Positions 9,170 through 16,796 of a DNA stretch of 63,059 nucleotides are shown piece by piece. A program made the translations under genes and the position numbers. Every line of letters starts with the position of its first letter. Within the stretch, counting starts at the first letter, position 1. The stretch comes from Chimaeribacter coloradensis. GTDB lineage: Bacteria > Pseudomonadota > Gammaproteobacteria > Enterobacterales > Enterobacteriaceae. A model generated the notes under the pieces. The model was not told the origin of the DNA and ran no database searches. It worked only from the letters and a program-made list of their open reading frames with translations. The DNA lies in assembly GCF_002858715.1 (NCBI RefSeq), contig NZ_PJZH01000021.1, forward strand, positions 1 through 63,059, given 5' to 3'.

Positions 9170-9481
9170 TCAGGGCTTCTGCGCTGCGTACCAGGCGGCC
9201 AGATCCTGAATATCCTGATCCGACAGCTCGGACGCATACCCGCTCATAATAGCCGCCTGCCCGGCGCTGCGGTCGCCGCTTTTATACGCGTGTAACGCCG
9301 CTTCAAGGTAATCCTGCTGCTGCCCGGCCAGATTAGGGTAAACCGGCGCGGAAGATTTGCCCGCCTCCCCGTGGCACGCCATACAGGCTGCGGCTTTCTC
9401 TTTGCCTGCTGCACTGTTGCCCGCTGCCAGCGCCGGGCCGCTCAGCCCGCACGCCAGCATCACTACACCTGCCCACTTCAT
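9170..9481 (-). CDS. Small secreted class I c-type cytochrome
   Basis: The 103-residue product has an N-terminal signal peptide (about 1-20, ending PALAA), a haem-binding CMACH motif at 33-37 and a probable methionine axial ligand M79 in [15 protein letters not shown], with the typical C-terminal helix [10 protein letters not shown]. This is the monohaem cytochrome c553/c5-like fold, acting in the periplasm as a one-electron carrier. The start codon overlaps the tilS stop as ATGA, implying coupling to tilS. E. coli has no such gene between tilS and rof. The redox partner cannot be told from the window. Confidence 0.88.
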   Translation of the reverse strand: MKWAGVVMLACGLSGPALAAGNSAAGKEKAAACMACHGEAGKSSAPVYPNLAGQQQDYLEAALHAYKSGDRSAGQAAIMSGYASELSDQDIQDLAAWYAAQKP

Positions 9482-10830
9482 GCCTGTTCCTCAACGTTAT
9501 AGGTGACCGCTTTCTGCCAGGTCACGCGCCAGCCCGGCTGACCGGCAGACGCCGCGCCCTCACGGGTAACAAAAATACCGGGGGCGGCAATCAGGTGCTC
9601 GCCATAAAAGATCAGCGGCGTACGGTTACGCTCCCACGGCGGAATGGCCAACTCCTGCCAGAGTTTTTTGATCTGCCGCGAATGCGGGCGGCCAACAATA
9701 TAGAACGATCCTTCCGCATGAAAACGCACGGTCACCGGCTCATCCGGCCGCGCGCGGCGGATCCACTGCGCTTTCTCGGCGGTAAACTGCTCCGTGACCT
9801 GCAGGCTGCCCACGCCATCCGGCAGGGTCAGCGCCGTGGGCGGTGCCCATGCCAGCACCTGGTCATCAATCTCCTGCATCGGCGGCAACAGGTAGAGGCG
9901 CTGGCGGAAGCGGCGCACCGACCCGCCGCCCAGCTGCAGCTGTGGTTCTGCATCGGCGCGGCTCTCTGCCACTTCCCGCCACAGCCGCTGAAGCTGCTCG
10001 CGGGCGGGCATCGGCATGGCGTGGCGCGCCATCCAGCGGCGCAGCAGCGCGGCACGTTTCGCCTCTGACATCGGCCGCAGCGCCTCTATCGCCAGCGAGC
10101 CTTGCACATCCAGCAGCGAGGTCAGCGTCTCCTCCAGCAGCTCATCCAGCAGGGCTTCCTGCTCGGCGCAGAGCGCGGCACTGCGGCTGGTGGCCGCGGC
10201 AAAGTGCGGCCAGCGCTGGTGCAGCACCGGCAGCACCTGCCGCCGCAGGAAATTGCGGTCAAACCGGTCGTCCTGGTTGCTGTCATCATTGATCCAGCTC
10301 AGCCCCTGCTCACCGGCATACCCTTCCAGCTCCTGGCGGGAGACATCCAGCAGCGGGCGCAACAGCCGGTGGCCGTGAAACGTGGTGATGTTTTTCATCG
10401 CCGAAAGTCCGGCCGGGCCACTGCCGCGCTTTAGCGCCAGCAGGAACGTTTCACACTGATCGTCGAGATGCTGGGCGGTCAGCAGGGTTTCGCCCGGTTG
10501 CAGGGTAGAAGCCAGCGCCTGATAGCGCGCGTCGCGGGCGGCAGCTTCGACCCCACCCTGCCGCGGATCGGGCGTGACGCGCAAGGTGGTCAGCGGGATC
10601 TGCCACTGCGCACACAGCGCCTCACAGTGGGCGGCCCACTCATCGGCAAAGCGGCTCAGCCCGTGGTGGATATGCACCGCGCGCAGCGGGAGATCGCGCC
10701 CGCCGTGGCGCAGTGCCGCCAGCAGGTGCAGCAGCACGGTGGAGTCCAGCCCGCCACTGAAGGCGACGCAGCAGGCGCGGCTGTCGCCCAGTTGGGTGGT
10801 CAGGTGTGATAACAGCGTTTCATCATTCAT
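9478..10830 (-). CDS. tilS: tRNA(Ile)-lysidine synthetase
   Basis: TilS attaches lysine to C34 of the CAU-anticodon isoleucine tRNA so that it reads AUA. The PP-loop motif SGGLDST is at 25-31. The N-type ATPase domain is followed by the TilS substrate-binding and C-terminal domains ([42 protein letters not shown]). I chose the ATG of MNDETLL (450 residues); an in-frame GTG 24 nt upstream would add 8 basic residues without family support. The 3' end overlaps the cytochrome gene. Confidence 0.94.
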   Translation of the reverse strand: MNDETLLSHLTTQLGDSRACCVAFSGGLDSTVLLHLLAALRHGGRDLPLRAVHIHHGLSRFADEWAAHCEALCAQWQIPLTTLRVTPDPRQGGVEAAARDARYQALASTLQPGETLLTAQHLDDQCETFLLALKRGSGPAGLSAMKNITTFHGHRLLRPLLDVSRQELEGYAGEQGLSWINDDSNQDDRFDRNFLRRQVLPVLHQRWPHFAAATSRSAALCAEQEALLDELLEETLTSLLDVQGSLAIEALRPMSEAKRAALLRRWMARHAMPMPAREQLQRLWREVAESRADAEPQLQLGGGSVRRFRQRLYLLPPMQEIDDQVLAWAPPTALTLPDGVGSLQVTEQFTAEKAQWIRRARPDEPVTVRFHAEGSFYIVGRPHSRQIKKLWQELAIPPWERNRTPLIFYGEHLIAAPGIFVTREGAASAGQPGWRVTWQKAVTYNVEEQA

Positions 10831-10880
10831 ACAGCGGGTTTTCCTGCGCCTCACTCTTTCATGACGCGCACGTTACCCAC

Positions 10881-11324
10881 TCAGGCCCCGGCAGGCAAGC
10901 GCTCGATGGTGGCCGCGTCCTCATTGGCAGCCGGGCGTACCTCATACAGCTCCAGCGGCAGGCCGTCCGGGTCGCTGAAGAAGGTGAACCGCTGGCCGGT
11001 CAGGGGATCGATGCGCACCGGCTCACAGGTCACGCCGGACGCCGCCAGCGCTGCCACCGCCTCCGCGATGTTTTCCACCGTAAACGCCAGGTGGCGCAAC
11101 CCGCAGGATTCCGGGCGGCTTGGGCGCGCCGGAGGCTGCGGGAAGGAGAACAGCTCAATGGTATAGAGACCGTTCAGGGCCAGATCGCCTTTCCAGGAGT
11201 CGCGCTCTTCACGGTAAAACTCGCCCAGCAGGCTGAAGCCCAGCACATCACAATAGAACTGTTTGCTGACCTGATAGTTGCTGCTGATGATGGCGATATG
11301 GTGCACCTGGCGTAACTTAAGCAT
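10881..11324 (-). CDS. yaeR: VOC-family metalloprotein YaeR (glyoxalase-like)
   Basis: A 147-residue vicinal-oxygen-chelate protein related to lactoylglutathione lyase. The two beta-alpha-beta-beta-beta modules show potential metal ligands H8/H9 (QVHHIA), E in IELFSFP, H in LRHLAF and E in LPLELYE. The substrate is unknown. It is adjacent to tilS, as in E. coli. The last ~18 residues (RPAANEDAATIERLPAGA) extend beyond the usual ~129-residue family length and look unstructured. Confidence 0.88.
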   Translation of the reverse strand: MLKLRQVHHIAIISSNYQVSKQFYCDVLGFSLLGEFYREERDSWKGDLALNGLYTIELFSFPQPPARPSRPESCGLRHLAFTVENIAEAVAALAASGVTCEPVRIDPLTGQRFTFFSDPDGLPLELYEVRPAANEDAATIERLPAGA

Positions 11325-11627
11325 TCCTCACTCCTTATGAATGTCGTTCTTATTTTCTAAGACCCCGCACGTTAACCAGCCCGCCAAACAGCGTCAATGC
11401 GGTTACTCCGAGAAAGCCCGAAATTCCCGCGCCTGTGCAGAAACAGACAAAGTGAATGTTAATAAACTGTGTAATTTTACTGACTGCGACGTGAAAAAGT
11501 TGAGCAAGCCTGAACTTCCGGCACCAAAGTCACAAAGTGCTCGTGCCTTGCTGTACAGGCCTTTTACTATGGTGGCAGGACAAAAAGCGCAGATGCGTTC
11601 TGCCTACTGCAATGCGGGAGCATGCCG
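11325..11627 (+). other. lutABC upstream region, 303 bp
   Basis: This spacer separates the divergent yaeR and lutA genes and must hold their promoters. A TACTAT at 11565-11570 is the best -10-like element towards lutA but has no good -35 at 16-18 bp, which suggests an activated promoter. I saw no clear palindromic operator for a GntR-type lactate regulator and no convincing CRP site. A small open frame across it has no coding character I recognise. Confidence 0.5.
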
Positions 11628-12347
11628 ATGAAAGTTAACTTTTATGTAACCTGTATTGGTGACGCGATCAAAGCCAACATGGCTAAAAAAAGCGTGTTGC
11701 TGCTGGAGAAGCTGGGGTGCGAGGTGCTTTTTCCGGAGCGCCAGGGCTGCTGCGGCCAGCCGGCGATTAACGGCGGCTATGTCAACGACGCCAAACCGGC
11801 GATGAAATCCCTGATTGCGGCCTTCGAGGAGAATGATTACCCGATCATCTCCCCCGCCGGCTCCTGCACTTATGCGATCAAAAGCTACGCCGGTTACCTG
11901 GCGGATGAGCCGGCCTGGGCGCGCCGGGCGCAGGCGATCGGCGACCGGATGCAGGATCTCACCTCCTTTATTGTGAATACCCTGGGGCTGAGCGATGTCG
12001 GTGCGCGCCTGCCCGGCCGGGCGGTCTACCACCCGTCGTGCAGCCTGTTCCGTAAGCTGGGAGTCAAAGAGGAACCGCTGACGCTGCTGCGCCATGTCGC
12101 CGGGCTAGAGCTTTTACCGATCCGTAACCAGGAGACCTGCTGCGGCTTTGGCGGCACCTTCTCGGTGAAAATGGCGGAGATCTCCGGCGAAATGGTGAAA
12201 GAGAAAGTGGTGCATATGATGGATGCCCGGCCGGATTACCTGATCGGCGCGGACGCCAGCTGCCTGATCAATATCGGCGGCCGCCTGCACCGTGAGCGGC
12301 AGCCGGTCAAAGTGCTGCATATTGCCGAAGTCCTGATGAGCCGCTGA
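11628..12347 (+). CDS. lutA: L-lactate oxidation iron-sulfur subunit LutA (YkgE)
   Basis: LutA is the cysteine-rich-domain subunit of the LutABC complex that oxidises L-lactate to pyruvate. The 239 residues contain two CCG modules, CCGQP at 41-45 and CCGFGG at 171-176, each paired with an upstream cysteine, the signature of CCG-type Fe-S cluster domains shared with GlpC and heterodisulfide reductase. I chose the second ATG because GGGAG then sits 7 nt upstream and the N-terminus (MKVNFYVTCIGD) matches YkgE. First gene of the lut operon. Confidence 0.93.
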   Translation: MKVNFYVTCIGDAIKANMAKKSVLLLEKLGCEVLFPERQGCCGQPAINGGYVNDAKPAMKSLIAAFEENDYPIISPAGSCTYAIKSYAGYLADEPAWARRAQAIGDRMQDLTSFIVNTLGLSDVGARLPGRAVYHPSCSLFRKLGVKEEPLTLLRHVAGLELLPIRNQETCCGFGGTFSVKMAEISGEMVKEKVVHMMDARPDYLIGADASCLINIGGRLHRERQPVKVLHIAEVLMSR

Positions 12348-12356
12348 GGAGCCGCC

Positions 12357-13778
12357 ATGTCAATGAAAACCAGTGCGGTGGCCTTCAAGCCGCGCATCCA
12401 TATCCAGATGCAGGACAGCGTCATGCGCAATGCGGTGGCGATGGCGCAGGAGCGCATCGGCACCAACCGGCAGATCATGGTCGATGAGCTGGGCAACTGG
12501 GAAGCATGGCGCGACCGGGCGGAGCAGATCCGCAACCATGTGCTGGAGAACCTCGACGCTTACCTTTACCAGTTGTCGGAAAATGTCACCCGCAATGGCG
12601 GCCACGTCTTTTTCGCCCGCACCAAAGAGGATGCCACCGCCTACATCAGCGACGTCGCGGCGCGCAAGCAGGCGAAAAAGGTGGTGAAGTCAAAATCGAT
12701 GGTCACGGAAGAGATCGGCATGAATGCCGTGTTACAGCAGCAAGGGATCGAGGTGATTGAAACTGACCTCGGCGAATATATTTTACAGCTCGACGAGGAT
12801 CCGCCGTCCCACATCGTGGTGCCGGCGATCCATAAAGATCGCTTCCAGATCCGCGACGTGCTGCGTAACAAGCTGGGCTATGACGGCCCGGAAACGCCGG
12901 AGGCGATGACGCTGTTTATCCGCGGCAAAATCCGCGAGCATTTCCTGACGGCGGACATCGGCATCACCGGCTGTAACTTCGCGGTGGCGGAAACCGGCTC
13001 CATCTGCCTGGTGACCAACGAGGGCAACGCGCGCCTCAGCACCACCCTGCCGAAGACCCACATCGCGGTGATGGGCATGGAGCGCATCGCGCCGACCTTT
13101 GAAGAGGTGGATGTGCTGATCACCCTGCTCTGCCGCAGCGCCGTCGGCTCACGCCTGACCAGCTACAACACCTGGCTGACCGGCCCGCGTGAGGCCGGGC
13201 ATATCGACGGGCCGGAGGAGTTCCACCTGGTCATCGTGGACAATGGCCGCTCCCAGGTGCTCGGCTCTGAGTTCCGCGACATCCTGCGCTGCATCCGCTG
13301 CGGGGCGTGCATGAACACCTGCCCGGCCTACCGCCATATCGGCGGCCACAGCTACGGCTCGATCTACCCCGGCCCAATCGGCTCGGTGCTGTCGCCGCTG
13401 CTCGGCGGCTATGAGGATTTCAAAGACCTGCCCTACGCCTGTTCGCTCTGTTCGGCCTGTAACCAGGTCTGCCCGGTGAAAATTCCGCTGGCGCAACTGC
13501 ACCTGAAACACCGGCAGAAGCTGGCCGAACAGGGGATGACGCCGAAAGCGGAACAGCGCATTACCCGGCTGTTCAACTATGCCAACGCCCGCCCCGGCCT
13601 GTGGAAAGTCGGGATGAAAATCGGCGCCAAAGCGGCAGGCTGGCTGATTAAAGAGGGCAAAACCCCCTTCAGCCCGGCAGCGATTGGGGAATGGACACAG
13701 GCGCGTGACCTGCCGGACGCAGACGGCGAAAGCTTCCGCAGCTGGTTTGCCCGCCATCAGGCCACGGGAGAAGAGTAA
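12357..13778 (+). CDS. lutB: L-lactate oxidation iron-sulfur subunit LutB (YkgF)
   Basis: LutB carries the two [4Fe-4S] clusters of LutABC. In the 473-residue protein the binding motifs are C312-x2-C315-x2-C318-x3-C322 (CIRCGACMNTC) and C362-x2-C365-x2-C368-x3-C372 (CSLCSACNQVC); the N-terminal two thirds is the LUD domain (GCNFAVAETGSICLVTNEGN). It lies 9 nt after lutA and shares the bases TAATG with lutC, so the three genes are coupled. Whole-length similarity to E. coli YkgF is strong. Confidence 0.94.
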   Translation: MSMKTSAVAFKPRIHIQMQDSVMRNAVAMAQERIGTNRQIMVDELGNWEAWRDRAEQIRNHVLENLDAYLYQLSENVTRNGGHVFFARTKEDATAYISDVAARKQAKKVVKSKSMVTEEIGMNAVLQQQGIEVIETDLGEYILQLDEDPPSHIVVPAIHKDRFQIRDVLRNKLGYDGPETPEAMTLFIRGKIREHFLTADIGITGCNFAVAETGSICLVTNEGNARLSTTLPKTHIAVMGMERIAPTFEEVDVLITLLCRSAVGSRLTSYNTWLTGPREAGHIDGPEEFHLVIVDNGRSQVLGSEFRDILRCIRCGACMNTCPAYRHIGGHSYGSIYPGPIGSVLSPLLGGYEDFKDLPYACSLCSACNQVCPVKIPLAQLHLKHRQKLAEQGMTPKAEQRITRLFNYANARPGLWKVGMKIGAKAAGWLIKEGKTPFSPAAIGEWTQARDLPDADGESFRSWFARHQATGEE

Positions 13779-14482
13779 TGCTGAACCCACAAAACCGTCA
13801 CGATTTTCTACAAGAGATTGCCCGCCAGCTGGGGCGGCCGGTGCGCCGCGAGGCGGCCGCCCCGCCGCCGCCGGTCAGCAATTTCGCGGCATCACGCCTG
13901 ACCGAGCTGACGCAGGAGGAACTCTGCGTCGCCTTTTCCGTTTACGCACGGGATGTGCTGAAGGTGAACTGCCAGCGGGTCAATGAGGACCAACTGATCC
14001 CCGCGGTGCTGGCCCTGTGCGAAGAGTATGGCCGCGCGCCGGTGATCGTCAGCGGCGACAGCCGTTTACAGGATCTGGGGGTGACGCAGGCGCTGCAACA
14101 GCAACTGGGGGCGGCGGTCTGGCAGCCGGACGCCGGGGAGGAGAACCTGACGCGGGCGGAAAAAGCGCAGGTCGGCGTGGTGTATGCCGAAGCGGGGTTG
14201 ACGGAATCGGGCAGCGTGGTGCTGTTCTCCGCGCCGGAGCGCGGCCGCGCTGTGAGCCTGCTGCCCACCGCCTCGATCTTTGTGCTGCGCAAAAGCGCCA
14301 TTCTGCCGCGGGTCGCCCAACTGGCGCAGCAGCTTCACCAGCGGGCGCAGCGCGGCGAACGGATGCCGAGCTGCATCAACCTGATTGCCGGGCCAAGTTC
14401 CACCGCGGACATTGAACTGATCAAGGTGGTGGGCGTGCACGGCCCGGTGCACGCCGCCTATGTGATTATTGAGGATTGCTGA
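13778..14482 (+). CDS. lutC: L-lactate oxidation subunit LutC (YkgG)
   Basis: This 234-residue LUD-domain protein is the third component of LutABC. The region AEAGLTESGSVVLFSAPERGRAVSLLP and the tail CINLIAGPSSTADIELIKVVGVHGP are diagnostic for the family. It overlaps lutB by one base (TAATG). It converges on the lysine decarboxylase gene with a single base between the two stop codons. Confidence 0.92.
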   Translation: MLNPQNRHDFLQEIARQLGRPVRREAAAPPPPVSNFAASRLTELTQEELCVAFSVYARDVLKVNCQRVNEDQLIPAVLALCEEYGRAPVIVSGDSRLQDLGVTQALQQQLGAAVWQPDAGEENLTRAEKAQVGVVYAEAGLTESGSVVLFSAPERGRAVSLLPTASIFVLRKSAILPRVAQLAQQLHQRAQRGERMPSCINLIAGPSSTADIELIKVVGVHGPVHAAYVIIEDC

Positions 14483-14483
14483 G

Positions 14484-16652
14484 TCACACCTGGTGTAACT
14501 TGCCCTCTTCCCCTTCGGGGACTTTCAGCACATTCACCAGATAACGGCCATCCTCGGTAAGCTTCGCCCCGTGGATGTCCGTTTCAAAGCCCGGATAGTG
14601 CCGGCCGATGGAACAGAGCATCAGCAGGAAATCGAGCACCGCGCGGCTCTGCTCGGTGATCATCTCGCCGGGCATCACCACCGGCACCCCCGGCGGATAG
14701 GGCAGGATCATGTTCGCCGAGACTTTGCCCACCAGCTCGCTCAACTCGCACACCTCAACGTTCCCTTTCACCTGCTGCTGGAACATCTCATACGGCGTCA
14801 TTTCCATCTCCGGCAGCACATCAAAGGCTTTCAGCATCAGCCGGGGCAGATCGTGCCGGACGATCAGGTTATGGATGCCCTTCGCCAGATCCTGAATACG
14901 CATGTTGCGGTAGAAATCCGGGTCTTCCGCGTAGAGGTCCGGCAGCATGTTCCGCACCCGCAGGTTGAGGTCAAAAGCGCGCTTGAACTCCGTCAGGCCG
15001 CGCAGCAGGCTCAGCGCCTTGGTTTTGTCGATGCCGATACTGAACAGGAACAGCAGGTTATAGGGGCCGGTCTTCTCCACCACCACACCGCGCTCATCCA
15101 GGAACTTGGCCACCAGCGCCGCCGGAATGCCGGACGCCTCCAGGTTGCCCTGCTCATCCATGCCCGGCGTCAGAATGGTGACTTTGATCGGGTCGAGATA
15201 CATGTGCTCCGGGTCGGTCGCGCCGAAGCCGTGCCAGTTATCATCCGGGTTCAGCGGCCAGCACTCCGCCTCGGTGATATTTTCCGGCTGCCAGACATCA
15301 AAGAACCAGCTGTCGGACTCCTGGCGCAGCCGCTGGATTTCGCTGCGGAAATGGAGCGCACGCTCCACCGACCGGTTAATCAGCCGCCGCCCCGGGTTGC
15401 CGCGCAGCATCGCCGCGGCCGTCTCCATCGACGCCACAATGCTGTAGTTCGGCGAGGTGGTGGTGTGCATCATGTAGGCTTCGTTGAAGGTCTCTTCCCG
15501 GTAGTCGCCTTTGATATGGATCATCGACGCCTGCGAGAAGGCCGCCAGCAGCTTATGCGTGGACTGGGTTTCATAGATCACTTTGCCGGGGATGCGCTCG
15601 CCGCTCATGCCGCTTTTCCCGGCATAGATCGGGTGGAAATTGGTGTAAGGCACCCAGGCGGAATCGAAGTGGATCGACGGGACATCCAGTTCCTGTTTGA
15701 TGAAGTCGGTGTTGTAGAGCAGGCCGTCATAGGTGGAGTTGGTGATCACCGCATGGACCGGCCAGCCGGCATTCGGGGTCTGCGCCACTTTCAGGGCGAT
15801 GCTTTCGCGGCTGAACTCACGGCGCGGAATACCACCCAGAATGCCGTAGGCGTTGCGCACTGGCCGCAGGTAGATCGGGATGATGTTGGTCATCATCATC
15901 AGGTGTGCCAGCGACTTATGGCAGTTACGGTCAATCAGCACCGTGCTGCCGGCCGGGGCAGCATACATCCCGACAATTTTATTCGCGGTCGAGGTGCCGT
16001 TGGTCACCATGTAGCTCTGTTCAGCATTAAAAGTGCGGGCGATGTACTCCTCCGCCTCCAGATGCGGGCCGGTGTGGTCAAGCAGTGACCCCAGCTCCGT
16101 CACCGAGATGGAGACATCCGCCTTCAGGGTATTGGCCCCGAAAAAGTCATAGAACAGCGTACCCACCGGGCTTTTCTGGAAGGCGGTGCCGCCCATATGG
16201 CCGGGGGTACAGAAGGTGTATTTCCCCTCCTTAACGTAGTTGAACAGCGCCCGGGTCAGCGGCGGCGTAATCGCCTCGCGGTATTCATCGGTGTATTGCT
16301 GGATACGCTGGGCGATATCTTCCGCGGCGTTCAGCGCATACTCGAAGAAATAGAGCACCATGCGCATCTCATTGAGCGTGACGTCCAGCGAGGAGTGGGT
16401 GTTGATAAAGGCATAGAGCGGCAGGTATTCATTGAGGTCATTGATCTCGGTGCACAGCTCCATGCTGTACTGATCCCAATCGAAGATCACGCCGCAAATC
16501 CGCGCATTGTGCTCGATAAGCTTCAGCAGGTCCGCGGCATTCTGCGGATAGACCAGCTGAAACCCGCGCCGGGTCAGGGCAGCATCCAGCTCACGCATCG
16601 GCTCATCTTTATAGTAGGCCGCAGGCGGCGAAAGAATGGCGATGATATTCAT
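14484..16652 (-). CDS. ldcC: Lysine decarboxylase (LdcC/CadA family)
   Basis: A PLP-dependent decarboxylase that converts L-lysine to cadaverine and CO2, consuming a proton. The start at MNIIAI has an AAGGA Shine-Dalgarno at the right distance and gives 722 residues. The N-terminal wing domain (1-130) is followed by the fold-I PLP domain with the Schiff-base lysine K367 in ETQSTHKLL and the family stretches CTPGHMGGTAFQKSPVG and IHFDSAWVPYT. Position between yaeR and accA matches E. coli ldcC, and there is no cadB antiporter or cadC beside it, so the constitutive LdcC assignment is preferred; catalytically it is indistinguishable from CadA. Confidence 0.93.
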   Translation of the reverse strand: MNIIAILSPPAAYYKDEPMRELDAALTRRGFQLVYPQNAADLLKLIEHNARICGVIFDWDQYSMELCTEINDLNEYLPLYAFINTHSSLDVTLNEMRMVLYFFEYALNAAEDIAQRIQQYTDEYREAITPPLTRALFNYVKEGKYTFCTPGHMGGTAFQKSPVGTLFYDFFGANTLKADVSISVTELGSLLDHTGPHLEAEEYIARTFNAEQSYMVTNGTSTANKIVGMYAAPAGSTVLIDRNCHKSLAHLMMMTNIIPIYLRPVRNAYGILGGIPRREFSRESIALKVAQTPNAGWPVHAVITNSTYDGLLYNTDFIKQELDVPSIHFDSAWVPYTNFHPIYAGKSGMSGERIPGKVIYETQSTHKLLAAFSQASMIHIKGDYREETFNEAYMMHTTTSPNYSIVASMETAAAMLRGNPGRRLINRSVERALHFRSEIQRLRQESDSWFFDVWQPENITEAECWPLNPDDNWHGFGATDPEHMYLDPIKVTILTPGMDEQGNLEASGIPAALVAKFLDERGVVVEKTGPYNLLFLFSIGIDKTKALSLLRGLTEFKRAFDLNLRVRNMLPDLYAEDPDFYRNMRIQDLAKGIHNLIVRHDLPRLMLKAFDVLPEMEMTPYEMFQQQVKGNVEVCELSELVGKVSANMILPYPPGVPVVMPGEMITEQSRAVLDFLLMLCSIGRHYPGFETDIHGAKLTEDGRYLVNVLKVPEGEEGKLHQV

Positions 16653-16796
16653 GCAATGATCCTTATTGGTTTTCGGATTGTCCTTCATTGAAACATAGCA
16701 AAACAGCCGGCGTTACGCCTGCTGTCCGAAAACCGGTTACCGCATAAAAATGGGCGGGTTGCCCCGCCCAGTGACTCCTTGCGTCAATCACACCGC

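Noticed and set aside
11541-11570. TTGCTG and TACTAT as a lutA promoter
   Set aside because: The hexamers are only 11 bp apart, too close for sigma-70, and no alternative -35 fits.
11341-11631. A 96-codon open frame in the lutABC upstream region
   Set aside because: It overlaps the lutA start, has no Shine-Dalgarno, and its cysteine-rich translation resembles no known family; more likely noncoding.
14571-16088. A 505-codon open frame on the plus strand opposite ldcC
   Set aside because: It is a shadow of the high-GC lysine decarboxylase gene in another frame; composition is Arg/His/Gln-rich and matches no family.
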